64,000 bases of DNA from Roseibium porphyridii (GCF_026191725.2 NZ_CP120863.1:2336001-2400000), one strand, 5' to 3'; counted from the stretch's first letter, positions 1-10,359 are shown. A program made the numbers and translations. Notes: generated by a model from the sequence alone, not told the origin.

Positions 1-1
1 A

Positions 2-26
2 AAAGGGCGGCCACTGGCCGCCCTTT
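2..26 (-). terminator. Intrinsic terminator of the giant fibre-protein gene
   Basis: A perfect 11-bp inverted repeat (AAAGGGCGGCC, loop ACT, GGCCGCCCTTT) lies 25 bases beyond the stop of the minus-strand gene at 52-5562. Read on the minus strand the right arm ends in a T run, as expected for factor-independent termination. Confidence 0.8.
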
Positions 27-51
27 CTTGATATTCGAGGCTACAAGTTGA

Positions 52-3000
52 TCAGTCGAGACGACCGCTTGCATGTGCCAGCATTGTATAGACCTTGCCG
101 GTGTCGGAGGTCAGGTATGTCTGGCCTAGCATGTTGTCACGGTCGTTGCGGGAAACCTGAGCCAGCAATTGCTCGAAATCCGCAACATAACGCTCTACTG
201 CAGTCCGGAATTCAGGGTCGCGGGAATACTTCTGACGAATTTCGTCGAAGGTCTGCTGGCCCTGAAGGGTGTAGAGGCGGCGTGTAAACACGTGCCTTTC
301 ACCAGCGCGATAGCGGTTCCACAAGTCAATGAATGTCTCGTGGTCAATTGCACGTGCAATGTCGACGGAAAGCGAGTTGAGACTTTCAACAGTCTGCAGC
401 GGTGTCCGGCTCAAGTCTGTGTCAGAGCCGGCATCGTCGTCACTCGAGGCACGGCGCAAGAGATCCGCAACCCATCCTTTGCCGCTTGAACCGCCACTGG
501 CAGCCGGGGCCGGTTTTTGACGGCGTGGCTCGGCCGGGCGTGTTTGCTGCGGGCGCTGCTCGCTTGCAGGCGCTATCGGAGCAAAGCTTGCCGGGGCAGC
601 TTGCGGAGCTGGCTGTGGAGCCGGTTGCGGGGCGGGGGCCGCACTCGCCGTTGCTGCCTGAGCCTGGGGCTTAGAGATATCCAGAGCATTGGACTGTTTT
701 GCGACAATCTCTGAAAGCTCGGTCAGGGCGCGAATCTGCTCGTTGACCACCTTGCGGAGGGCTGCAGAAGACTCTTCCGCTTCATCCGGCAGATTAAGAA
801 CGCCCTGTTTGAGTTCGCTGCGCGTTGCCTCCAGCTCGTGATGCACTTCGCGTGCAACGTCACGCATGCGGCCGGCAGCATCGTTGAAGCGTTCGGAAGC
901 GTCGCTGACGGTGCGGGTCATCTCAGAGATGATGTCATCCTGAGCCGACCGGATGGCGTCTCTTGCCTTCTGGCCTTCCATACCTGCCGTCAGGCGCATC
1001 GATTCAAACTGCTCGGCAACCTGTTTGGATGCAGCTTCTGCTGCTGCACCCAGCATGTTGGCCGCATCGCGGGCCTTGTCGTCAGCTGACTCAAGCGTTT
1101 CCGACAGCGTCTGCGTAAAGGACCGCATCAGCGTATCAACCGCCTCCGTTTTTGCCAGCAACGTGTCGGCAACATCCTCAATGGCTGTGCGACGTTCGGA
1201 AACACGGCTCTCCACGGAGCTGTTTGTGTCTTCCAGGTGACGTGCAGCCTTGGTCAGTTCTTCTGACTGGTCGGTGAAGCGGCCGGTCAGGTTCCGGATA
1301 TCGGCAAGGGTCGTGTCTGTAACATCCCGCAGATTGGAAACCTGTTCGCCGATCAGCGATGTTGTGGAGTTGGTTTCCTGTACGGCGCGATCGACGGCGG
1401 AGCGGAACTCGCCTGCACGACGTGCCAGATTGCCTTCCACTTCCGTCAGGTTCTCGCCAGCGACACTGACGATTGTCTGGAGGTTGGAGTTGGAGTCCTC
1501 GATCTTGTTGAGGATCTCGGTCACATCCGCTTCCAGCCTGCGCTTTGTGTCGGTAAGCAGCGTCGTGGCCTGATCGCTGCGCTCGTTGATGCTGGCAACA
1601 ATCCGGTCACCTGCTTCGACGAGCGACCGGGTCGCGTCGAGGCCAGTGTGGGCAAATGTGTCAGTGACATCGCGACCCTTGACGGTGATGGCCTCAAGGA
1701 TGGCGTTGTGGACTTCCGAGAGACGGCCGGTGAGGTCGTTGGCACGGGTTTCGATCGCGTTGATCAACTCGTTGCCATCCGCGCCAACAATCTTGGCCAA
1801 CTCGCCGGAACGTGCGCCAAACGCCTCGTTCAAGCTGGTGGCCTTGCTCAGCAGCTCGTTCGCCACTTCGTTTCCACGGCCAACCAGAAGATCGGCGGCT
1901 TCCGCAACCGCGCTGTTGACGCGGGCGCGGACCATGCCAGCTTCGTTCGACATCTGGCCACGGATTTCTTCCAGTGTCTTTGCCAGGGTCAGGCGTGCCT
2001 GTTCGCTTTCCGCCGAAAGGTTGCCGGAGATTTCGGCAATCAGACCGGACAGTTCGCCGCGAACTTTCTCGCTTTCGCCGGTGAGGGATCCTGTGAATTC
2101 GGCCAGCGTACCGGCATAGAGCGTGCGGGCTTTTTCGCTCTCGGCGCCCATGGCCCGCGCTGCATCGGTAACTGCGGCCAAAACCAGCTCGCGGATCTTG
2201 CCGCTTTCGCCGGACATTGCCCCGGTCGCCTGCTGCATCGCTGCTGTAACCGCATCAGCTGCTTTTTGGCTCTCGCCGGCCAGCACACCGCGCGCTTCGC
2301 CAACGGAGCCCAGAACGATCTGACGCATGCGATCGCCTTCGCCGGTGAGCTTTTCGGTCGCCTGGTTCAAGGCGCCGTCAACAATCTCGACGGTTTTCGT
2401 GCGCTCGTCGGCAAGTGTCTGAACTGCAGCTGTGACCGCTTCCTGAACCACATCGCGCAGACGTGTGCTCTCGGTGGACAGGGTGGCGCCAGCTTCGGAG
2501 ATCACGGCCGTCAGGATATCCCGTGCACGCTCACTTTCTCCAGTGAGTGTGCCCGAGATGCTCTCCAGGCGTTCGTTGAGGAGTGTTTCCAGCTGCGTTG
2601 CGCGGCTGTCGAGTGTTTCAGCAACTTCGAACACCTTGGCACCGAGCGAAACGTTGATTTCCGCAATGCGCTCAGAAAGGGACTCCGTCAGTTGTTCACT
2701 CTGCTTGCCAAGGACGTTGCCGGCTTCAGCAAGTCTGTTGTCGAGCGCCGACGTCATTTCGTCCTGACCTTCCACAAAGGCCTGGGCGATTTCCTTTGTG
2801 CGGGAAATAAGCGTTTCGGAAATCTGACGCGCACGTGCATCCAGAGTTTCATCGATACGATCGGTGCCGCTGGTCATTGAAGCCGAAATGAGCTCTGCCT
2901 TGTCGGCCATTGCCGTCGCGGCACCATCAACACGGGTCGACAGGTTCTGACCGATTTCCTCGGCGCGGTCGGCAAGCGTATTGCCGGCAGATTCGATCCG

Positions 3001-5562
3001 CTGACCGAGTTGCAACGTGATCGCATCGGAGCGGTCCGCCAGAACGTCGGTGATGTTGCGGGTCTTTTCTTCCAGCGCTTCGCTGATCCCGGTCGTCCGG
3101 TTCTCGATGGCGTCGGACAGGATCTGGGTGCGGGCTTCGAGGGTTGCTTCAAAGGCAGCTGTGCGCTGATCCAGCGTCAGGTCCAACGTGTTGATATGGC
3201 TGCCGAGCGAAGAGTCCATCGTGGCGATACGCTCGCTAAGCGAACTGTCCAGAGATCCGACGCGCTGTTCCAACGATGCATCCATGGTGCTGATGCGGTC
3301 GGTGAGCGTTGCGTCCATGGTTGAGAAACGCTGGTCGAGAGAGGTGTCCATCGCGGTGAGGCGATTGCCGAGCGATGCGTCCATCGTGTCGATGCGCGAT
3401 GCGAACGTCGTATCGAGTGTGGACAGGCGTGAATCGAGCGCTTCGGACAAAAGAAGCGTCTTGGTATCGAACGCGTCGACCAGTTGACCGCCCTTGTCGG
3501 TGACGATGGATTCCAGTTCGGTAAGCCGTGTTGAAAGGCCTTCTTCGAGGGCCAGTCCGCGCACTTCCAGTGTTTCTGCGATCTTGCCGCTGATCTGGTT
3601 GATATCACCTGCCACGCGGTCGCCGCGGCTGCCGATGAGTTCAGCCAGCTGTGTGCCGGTTTCAGCCAGTTTGTGTGTCAGGTTACCAGTCTGTTCGCCG
3701 AGGCTTGCAGCAAACTGAGTGGAGACGCCTTCCAGCGTGTCGCGGAAACCGACCGTCTGCTGCTCGAGCATGGTCGCCATTTCGTTGCTGCGAGCGGTCA
3801 AACGCTCATCAAGCTCGGCGCCATTGATCGAAATTGCGGTGTAGATCCGCTCGGAAATCGTATCGAGCTTCTCCGCCAATTCACCACCGCGAACGGAAAT
3901 GGTCTGGGTGAGAGAACCGGCCGTTTCATCCAGCTTGGATGCAATCTCACCGCCGCGCAGCGACAGATCGACCACAATGCTTTCGCCTGTCCCGCGCAGG
4001 ATTTCAGCAACCTCGGTTGAGCGGCTGGACAGCGTTTCGACGATTTCAGCGCCCCGGATGGAAATGGTGTCGGTGACTGCCTGACCTTTTTCGGAAATGC
4101 TGTCGACGACCCGGGTTCCCGTCTCCGCGAGAGACTGATCGAGCGTGTTGACGCGTGTGTCGACCGTGGACACCAGCTCTTCAGTGCGGGAAGTGATTGT
4201 GTCGATCAGGCGTCCTGACGTCAGGGACAGGTTTGCGTTGATCTCTTCACCGCGTTGGGTGATCACTTCGCCGACGGAATTGCCGGTTGTTTCCAGAGTA
4301 AGCCGGAACTCGTCCGCCTTGCTGCTCAACGTGTCGATCACCGACGTGCTGGACGTGGTCATCGTGTCGTTGATTTCGGTGCTGCGGGCGGAAAGTGTCT
4401 CAACAAACGTATTTGCGGTATCGGCAAACCGGTCGTTGACTTCGTTGCCACGTGTCGAGAGCGTTTCCCACATTGTGGAGCCGGTTTCGGCCAGGTTGTC
4501 GACCAGTTCATTGCCGGTGCTGGACAGGCGGGCAACATAGTCTTCTGCGCGCACTGTCAGGCTGTCGACCAGTTCGTTGCCGGAGGCATTCAGGGTTGCA
4601 CCAAGAGATTCAATGCGCGAGTCGACGGTCGCGGTAAGCTCTTCCACGCGATTGTTGACTGCGTCAGTCAGGCGTTGAGTGGCCTGATCGACCGTTGTTC
4701 CCAGTTCACCGGATGTGTCGGACAGCTGCGAGGAGAATTTCTCATGCGCTCCGGCAATGGTTTCACGAACGCGCTCGGCATTCATGACGATGGATTCGCG
4801 CTGGCTGACCAGTTCCTCGATCAGGCCGCGGATTTTTAGCTCATTGTCATTGTAAGAGCGCTCGAGTGAGGAAACCTCATTGTGCACGAGGACTTCCAGC
4901 TCGCTTGCGCGGGCAATCGCCCTTTCGATGCCGTCGCCCATGGCCGCTACTTCGCGGCGGATGGCCTGGCCGACACTGAGAATGGATTCCTTCGCCATAT
5001 CTTCTGGTTCAGCAAGGCGCAAGGCGACTTCGGTCATACCACGGGCGACGATGCGCATTTCCTGCGCGCGCCAGATCATCATGGCCATGACAAAGAAGAA
5101 GATAATGGGGACGACAATTCCGACGATGGCCAGGATGACTTCCGGTGAAGACGTTAGTACCTGCGGATCAGTGAGCGAAGAGACCTTGTCGGAAAAGGCG
5201 GTCATGAAGAGACTGCCGCCGAGCGCTGCCCACACGGCACTCAGGGCGAGAGCGCCCCAGAACGGTGCCGAAGAGGGGCGGCGCTGAAGTGCATAGATAA
5301 GACTGCCGATGTTCCGACGATCGTCATTGGCTGCCGGCGGTCGTCCGCCGCGACCACGCCTGCGGGACTGGCGCTCCTCGCGCTGGGATGACCGGTTGTC
5401 CGCCTGCTGACTGCGCGCTGGCTCTGCATCAGCTGCTGCGCTCGCCTCAGGTGCCGCTTCCGCAGTCCCGGCTTCAGGGCCACCGAAATCGAGTTTCAGG
5501 GCTTCTTCAACCGCAGACAGTGCCGCTTCCGCCGGATCTTTCGCCTTTGTCGGATTTGCCAT
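52..5562 (-). CDS. Giant membrane-anchored hendecad-repeat fibre protein, 1836 aa
   Basis: Not recognised as a characterised protein; similar alphaproteobacterial proteins tend to be labelled apolipoprotein- or kinesin-like. Residues 1-100 are a charged, probably disordered head with an Arg/Gly-rich patch near 67-74. Two hydrophobic helices at about 101-122 and 141-164 suggest a hairpin anchor with both ends in the cytoplasm. From residue 261 to about 1338 the protein is an unbroken series of 11-residue repeats (pattern RxxEIxxxLxx), continuing less regularly to about 1393. Further helix follows to about 1625, then a Pro/Ala/Gln-rich linker (about 1633-1690) and a compact C-terminal domain (about 1717-1836) rich in Trp, Tyr and Phe. 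The likely role is a long intracellular cable or spacer tied to the inner membrane, which is inference. The ATG at 5562 is chosen because it opens the charged head. The gene appears monocistronic, with its own terminator. Confidence 0.85.
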   Translation of the reverse strand: MANPTKAKDPAEAALSAVEEALKLDFGGPEAGTAEAAPEASAAADAEPARSQQADNRSSQREERQSRRRGRGGRPPAANDDRRNIGSLIYALQRRPSSAPFWGALALSAVWAALGGSLFMTAFSDKVSSLTDPQVLTSSPEVILAIVGIVVPIIFFFVMAMMIWRAQEMRIVARGMTEVALRLAEPEDMAKESILSVGQAIRREVAAMGDGIERAIARASELEVLVHNEVSSLERSYNDNELKIRGLIEELVSQRESIVMNAERVRETIAGAHEKFSSQLSDTSGELGTTVDQATQRLTDAVNNRVEELTATVDSRIESLGATLNASGNELVDSLTVRAEDYVARLSSTGNELVDNLAETGSTMWETLSTRGNEVNDRFADTANTFVETLSARSTEINDTMTTSSTSVIDTLSSKADEFRLTLETTGNSVGEVITQRGEEINANLSLTSGRLIDTITSRTEELVSTVDTRVNTLDQSLAETGTRVVDSISEKGQAVTDTISIRGAEIVETLSSRSTEVAEILRGTGESIVVDLSLRGGEIASKLDETAGSLTQTISVRGGELAEKLDTISERIYTAISINGAELDERLTARSNEMATMLEQQTVGFRDTLEGVSTQFAASLGEQTGNLTHKLAETGTQLAELIGSRGDRVAGDINQISGKIAETLEVRGLALEEGLSTRLTELESIVTDKGGQLVDAFDTKTLLLSEALDSRLSTLDTTFASRIDTMDASLGNRLTAMDTSLDQRFSTMDATLTDRISTMDASLEQRVGSLDSSLSERIATMDSSLGSHINTLDLTLDQRTAAFEATLEARTQILSDAIENRTTGISEALEEKTRNITDVLADRSDAITLQLGQRIESAGNTLADRAEEIGQNLSTRVDGAATAMADKAELISASMTSGTDRIDETLDARARQISETLISRTKEIAQAFVEGQDEMTSALDNRLAEAGNVLGKQSEQLTESLSERIAEINVSLGAKVFEVAETLDSRATQLETLLNERLESISGTLTGESERARDILTAVISEAGATLSTESTRLRDVVQEAVTAAVQTLADERTKTVEIVDGALNQATEKLTGEGDRMRQIVLGSVGEARGVLAGESQKAADAVTAAMQQATGAMSGESGKIRELVLAAVTDAARAMGAESEKARTLYAGTLAEFTGSLTGESEKVRGELSGLIAEISGNLSAESEQARLTLAKTLEEIRGQMSNEAGMVRARVNSAVAEAADLLVGRGNEVANELLSKATSLNEAFGARSGELAKIVGADGNELINAIETRANDLTGRLSEVHNAILEAITVKGRDVTDTFAHTGLDATRSLVEAGDRIVASINERSDQATTLLTDTKRRLEADVTEILNKIEDSNSNLQTIVSVAGENLTEVEGNLARRAGEFRSAVDRAVQETNSTTSLIGEQVSNLRDVTDTTLADIRNLTGRFTDQSEELTKAARHLEDTNSSVESRVSERRTAIEDVADTLLAKTEAVDTLMRSFTQTLSETLESADDKARDAANMLGAAAEAASKQVAEQFESMRLTAGMEGQKARDAIRSAQDDIISEMTRTVSDASERFNDAAGRMRDVAREVHHELEATRSELKQGVLNLPDEAEESSAALRKVVNEQIRALTELSEIVAKQSNALDISKPQAQAATASAAPAPQPAPQPAPQAAPASFAPIAPASEQRPQQTRPAEPRRQKPAPAASGGSSGKGWVADLLRRASSDDDAGSDTDLSRTPLQTVESLNSLSVDIARAIDHETFIDLWNRYRAGERHVFTRRLYTLQGQQTFDEIRQKYSRDPEFRTAVERYVADFEQLLAQVSRNDRDNMLGQTYLTSDTGKVYTMLAHASGRLD

Positions 5563-5841
5563 TTAGGATCGCCTCACGTCCGTACTCATTACACACCGGT
5601 ATTTCAGCGAAGCTGCAAAAGCAGCTCCAAACAGTACCTACCGGATGCGTCGCTTCTGGGGCTGTTACACAGAATGCAACGCCACAAAATCTGTTCTTAG
5701 AGGAGGGCCGCCGCTGACCGACCGCGAACTTTCCGTTCGACGGTTCACTCCCCATCTTGCCGCATCAGTTACTGTAATGGCACAATCTCTCCTAACGAAC
5801 AAGAAACGGCAATAGCGTGAGTCACTTAGGGGGCAGTTTGA

Positions 5842-6156
5842 ATGCCGGAATCGAAGCAGGTCAGAGTCTCGAAAGACACTGGAAAAGGAGCAGTTTCCGC
5901 TTCGCTTAAAGCGGGTAATCTGACGGCTCCCCAAAAGCGTTGGTTGAAAAAAGGCCTTTCGCAACCGGGTGGCAAGCTGCCGCTCTTCGACGATAACGGG
6001 CGGGAAATTCCAGCCCGCACCATCCGTGCCTGTATAGAGGCAGGCTGGGCAGAGCCTTGGTTTTCCAACCCAATCAAGCCTGACTGGCTCGTTTGCAAGC
6101 TGACGCCTGCCGCGATTGATGTGCTTTCCGCAAGTCAAAAAAAGGGAAAAAGTTAA
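5842..6156 (+). CDS. Conserved-looking hypothetical protein, 104 aa
   Basis: I do not recognise this gene. It encodes a small basic soluble protein with no signal peptide or membrane segment. The N-terminal 25 residues are Lys/Ser/Thr-rich, followed by a compact part with two Trp-containing stretches (KRWLKKGL near 34-41, EAGWAEPWF near 66-74), which suggests a folded domain rather than random reading. An AGGGGGC Shine-Dalgarno-like sequence lies about 8 bases before the ATG. It is divergent from the fibre-protein gene, with 279 bases between the two starts. A helix-turn-helix or nucleic-acid-binding role is possible from the charge but cannot be shown. Confidence 0.6.
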   Translation: MPESKQVRVSKDTGKGAVSASLKAGNLTAPQKRWLKKGLSQPGGKLPLFDDNGREIPARTIRACIEAGWAEPWFSNPIKPDWLVCKLTPAAIDVLSASQKKGKS

Positions 6157-6410
6157 CGGCGGAACCTGAATTCAGGAAATTGCAACTTCGGGGAAATGAC
6201 GGAATTGCAAGGACTTTTTTAATCTCTCTTTAAGTGCTGACTGAAACTGCGTTAACCAAGATTTCAATTTTTTGGGGACATCAGCCGCTTCTGCGCCTTT
6301 GACGAGCTGATTTAACCCGGTGTTTGCGGCTTGGAGGGCACGCTCAATACCAGAAATTGCTTGCGGCCGGGTGCCGTCAGGCAGGTATTGAGTATTTTGG
6401 AGCACCCCTC

Positions 6411-7240
<830 letters not shown>

Positions 7241-7353
7241 TCGTTCGTCTTCGCGCGATCTGTTTTCAGTGTTTGATTGACGATTTTCGGGTCACGGGGC
7301 TGCGATAGACGCAGCCTCGAACTCGCTGTTGGTGTCAGCTTGTCCCAGGTGCG

Positions 7354-8580
7354 TTATTCGGCCGGCTGGGCTGATTGCTTGCGAAACCAGAAATCGACCT
7401 CATTGCCTTCATCCGGATTGCTCGGGATCATCGTGGCCAGGAACAGGCTGATTGCAGCCATTGCGGCACCGGCCAGGAAAACGGCTGCTGGCGAAATGAG
7501 CCAGATGAAACCGAACAGCACCGGTATGAACACCGCTGCAATGTGGTTGATGGTGAAGGCAACACCGGCGGTCGGGGCAATATCCGCCGGATCACCGATC
7601 TTCTGGAAATAGGTCTTGATCGCGATCGCAATCGCAAAGAACGCATGGTCGATCACGTAGAGGCTTGCCGCCAGTGTCGCGTTGGTCACGAAGGCGTAGC
7701 AGACAAAGACCCCGATCAGACCAATATATTCCAGAATCAGCGCCTTTCGCTCTCCAAAACGTACAATCAGCTTGCCGATCTTCGGGGCCAGCACCATGTT
7801 GAATGCGCCATTGAGCAGAAACAGAGCAGCCACTTCGTGGACGTCATAGCCGAAACGTTCGACCATGAGGAAACCGGCAAAGACGGTAAAAATCTGCCGG
7901 CGGGCACCGGCCATGAAGGTGAGGGCGTAGTAGAGCCAATACCTTTTTCTCAGAATAAGCTTCTTGTGCTGCGGCACGCCTTCCCGGAAGTGCGGGTAGG
8001 CCATCACCAGGAAAGCAAGCACAATAAGGGTCAATCCACCCGCTATTGCGAAGACGGTCGCAAACGACAGATCGAATGTCTTCCACGCAATGAAGATCAG
8101 GCCATAGGCGATTAGCTGAGCAAACGCACCGACTGAGATTATCTTGCCCAGGCTTGCTGCTGCCGTGGCCTTGGGCAGCCACTGCAGAGACAGCGACTGT
8201 GCCATCGTCTCGTAATAATGGAAGCCGATCGACATGATCAGCGTGGTTATGTAAAAGCCCATCGCTGTTGGGAAATAGCCGGTTATGGCAACCCCGAACC
8301 CGAGCAAAAGCAAGGATAAATAGGCAAGTGTTTGCTCGCGCATGACGAAGAGCAGATAAACGGCCAAAAAACTCAGGAAGCCCGGAATCTCGCGGATGGA
8401 TTGCTGAATTCCGATCTCGCGGCCAGAGAAGTCCAGCTCATTGACCGCAAAATTGTTCATCAGGTTCCACCAGGCAGCAAAGGAAAGCTGCATGGCCCCG
8501 GCCATGATCATCAACAAGACAACAGGAGAGCGCCAACCCGTGATTTCATTTGGGTGGGCATTTTGCGTGAAATAGGTCAT
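7354..8580 (-). CDS. Major facilitator superfamily transporter, 408 aa
   Basis: An inner-membrane secondary carrier with about 12 hydrophobic helices in two halves, separated by a basic cytoplasmic loop (HKKLILRKRYW). Features of MFS proteins include a conserved Arg-rich turn after helix 2 and a second such turn around RFGERKA. The substrate cannot be read from sequence. It is transcribed divergently from the AraC-family regulator gene at 8802, with 221 bases between starts, so it is a plausible target of that regulator (inference). The C-terminal tail is short and acidic. Confidence 0.85.
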   Translation of the reverse strand: MTYFTQNAHPNEITGWRSPVVLLMIMAGAMQLSFAAWWNLMNNFAVNELDFSGREIGIQQSIREIPGFLSFLAVYLLFVMREQTLAYLSLLLLGFGVAITGYFPTAMGFYITTLIMSIGFHYYETMAQSLSLQWLPKATAAASLGKIISVGAFAQLIAYGLIFIAWKTFDLSFATVFAIAGGLTLIVLAFLVMAYPHFREGVPQHKKLILRKRYWLYYALTFMAGARRQIFTVFAGFLMVERFGYDVHEVAALFLLNGAFNMVLAPKIGKLIVRFGERKALILEYIGLIGVFVCYAFVTNATLAASLYVIDHAFFAIAIAIKTYFQKIGDPADIAPTAGVAFTINHIAAVFIPVLFGFIWLISPAAVFLAGAAMAAISLFLATMIPSNPDEGNEVDFWFRKQSAQPAE

Positions 8581-8801
8581 TCAGAAACCGTCGAGGAGAA
8601 ACTGTCCATCAGCGAAGTGACTTGCTTCTAACTTCAAAAAGAAACTGCGTGTTAGCGCTGTTTTGTCATGATATGTTTCCGAGTTGCCAAAACTGCCGCA
8701 TGAAACGAGCTTCGCGACTGCCTCAACCACAAGGAAATGAGGTGTCAAGACGTGTTCGGGCAGCGCATTCTTGAAGCTCACCGATTGATTGGAGATCGTA
8801 C

Positions 8802-9593
8802 ATGGCCATTCATCCGGAGTTGTCAGAGTTTCCGGTGGGAGCTGTTTCGGGTCCGCTCATTGGTTATGCCAACAACGCCCCCGCCGGCATAGGTCACAAT
8901 GGCTGGCATTCGCACGACAGCGCGCAATTGTTTCACGTGGTCAAGGGATCGATTGCAATCGACACCGAGATGGGCACGTTCTTTGCGCCTCCAGAGCGTG
9001 CGGTCTGGTTGCCTCCACGTGTGGAGCATCAGACGAGATACCTCACCGAGACCGAGATACGGTATGTTTATGTTCAACTTGATTACGCAAGAGATCTGCC
9101 GACCACACCTCAGGTGATACAGGTGACCACGCTGCTCAGAGCCTTGATTTTGGAGTTCATGTCCTACCCGAGATCTGAAACCGAAGGCGGTCCGGCGGGC
9201 CGACTGGCAGCGGTGATTTTGGATCAACTCAAGATGCTGCCGGCCGCCCCCTTGCAGTTGCCGATGCCGCAGGACGCAAGGCTTCGGGATTTGTGTGAGG
9301 CGGTGGTCCGTTGCCCGGCGCATATTCCTTCGCTTGAAGAAGCTGCCGGCCGTTGCGCCACATCCGTTCGCTCTTTTGAAAGGCGGATCAAGACAGAGAC
9401 CGGCTTGAATTACCGGACCTGGTGCCGTCAGGTGAAGCTGTTCAGAGCGCTCGAATTGCTTGCTGCAGGGCGCAGCGTCTCAGATGTTTCGCATAAACTC
9501 GGCTATGAAGGGCCGAGTGCATTCGTTTCAACATTCAAGAAAGCTTTCGGGGTAACGCCGGGCCGCTATTTTGGGGACCTTTCAGGGGATTGA
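8802..9593 (+). CDS. AraC-family transcriptional regulator with cupin sensor, 263 aa
   Basis: The N-terminal half (about 1-150) is a cupin-like ligand-binding fold, with GHNGWHSHDSAQLFHVVKG and PPRVEHQT carrying the usual His/Gly pattern. The C-terminal half (about 160-258) holds the two helix-turn-helix motifs of AraC/XylS proteins, including the signature region SDVSHKLGYEGPSAFVSTF and FGVTPGRYF. It likely binds the intergenic region shared with the divergent MFS gene. Its effector is unknown. Confidence 0.9.
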   Translation: MAIHPELSEFPVGAVSGPLIGYANNAPAGIGHNGWHSHDSAQLFHVVKGSIAIDTEMGTFFAPPERAVWLPPRVEHQTRYLTETEIRYVYVQLDYARDLPTTPQVIQVTTLLRALILEFMSYPRSETEGGPAGRLAAVILDQLKMLPAAPLQLPMPQDARLRDLCEAVVRCPAHIPSLEEAAGRCATSVRSFERRIKTETGLNYRTWCRQVKLFRALELLAAGRSVSDVSHKLGYEGPSAFVSTFKKAFGVTPGRYFGDLSGD

Positions 9594-9663
9594 TCTGCCT
9601 CATGGCGAATTGTGCCATGGAACGCCAAGAGTATGGCAACACCACTCTTCAGGGAGACTTGCC

Positions 9664-10092
9664 ATGTTCAAGAAAATCCTCGTTCCCGTCGATCCCGGCG
9701 AACCCGCATTTGCAGAGCAAGCGCTTGCAAAAGCTGCACAAATGGCGCGCGACTATGGTTCCAAGATCCACTTGATGGCGGTCTGTCCGGAAGTGCAGAG
9801 CTTTGTTGCCAGTCAGCTCCCGGATGGCTGGCAGGAGAGAGAATTCAAGGAAACTGCAACGGTACTTGAGCAGATCGGTTCGAAACTGGATGTCCCGGAA
9901 GGAACAATCGACCTGATGGTTCGAATGGGGTCCGTCTATCATGAGGTGATTGAAGAGGCGACGAAGTCGGACTGCGATCTCATTTTGATGACGTCGCACA
10001 AGCCTGGCTTGTCAACATACTTCATCGGTTCCAACGCAGCACACATCGTCCGTCATGCGCCATGTTCGGTGCTGGTTTTGCGCAGCAGCTGA
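9664..10092 (+). CDS. Universal stress protein UspA family, 142 aa
   Basis: A single Usp domain. The N-terminal strand FKKILVPVD and the C-terminal nucleotide-binding signature G-S-N-A-A-H-I-V-R-H-A-P-C-S-V-L-V-L are both intact, as in ATP-binding Usp proteins. The ATG at 9664 follows AGGGAGA by about 7 bases and gives the standard length; in-frame codons upstream would overlap the AraC gene. The gene stands alone and is followed by a GC-rich hairpin. It probably acts as a cytoplasmic stress or nucleotide-sensing protein; the trigger is not visible. Confidence 0.92.
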   Translation: MFKKILVPVDPGEPAFAEQALAKAAQMARDYGSKIHLMAVCPEVQSFVASQLPDGWQEREFKETATVLEQIGSKLDVPEGTIDLMVRMGSVYHEVIEEATKSDCDLILMTSHKPGLSTYFIGSNAAHIVRHAPCSVLVLRSS

Positions 10093-10127
10093 CGACCCGA
10101 CACCAGCTTAATGATGATGACCCGGAG

Positions 10128-10157
10128 TGCGCCGCTCTCGATGAGAGAGGCGGCGCA
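10128..10157 (+). terminator. Probable terminator after the universal stress gene
   Basis: The inverted repeat TGCGCCGC ... GCGGCGCA has an inner CTC/GAG pairing and is followed by a short T-rich stretch, 36 bases past the usp stop. The T run is weak, so rho-independence is probable rather than certain. Confidence 0.55.
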
Positions 10158-10359
10158 TTCTTCGTTGGACAGGTCTTTCCTTCATACTTGTCGATGATGA
10201 GGAAATTACTTTTGCTGTGTAGTACACAGAAATGAATTGTTAATGATAATTTCGATGGTTTTGAATTTTTAGGTAAAATTGTCACCTTCATTTTCAGCGT
10301 TACATAAGTCAATTTTAACAACTTTAAGTAAAGCTCCGTGCGCTGGTATGGAGTTAAAG

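Noticed and set aside
1648..2880. 410-codon open frame on the plus strand opposite the fibre-protein gene
   Set aside because: It is complementary to the hendecad region, and its length follows from the repetitive codon pattern of the real gene; its Cys/Phe/Arg-rich translation shows no domain.
1549..4782. Tandem DNA repeat or CRISPR-like array in the fibre-protein gene
   Set aside because: Periodicity is at the protein level (33 bases per unit) with diverged codons; there are no identical direct repeats with unique spacers.
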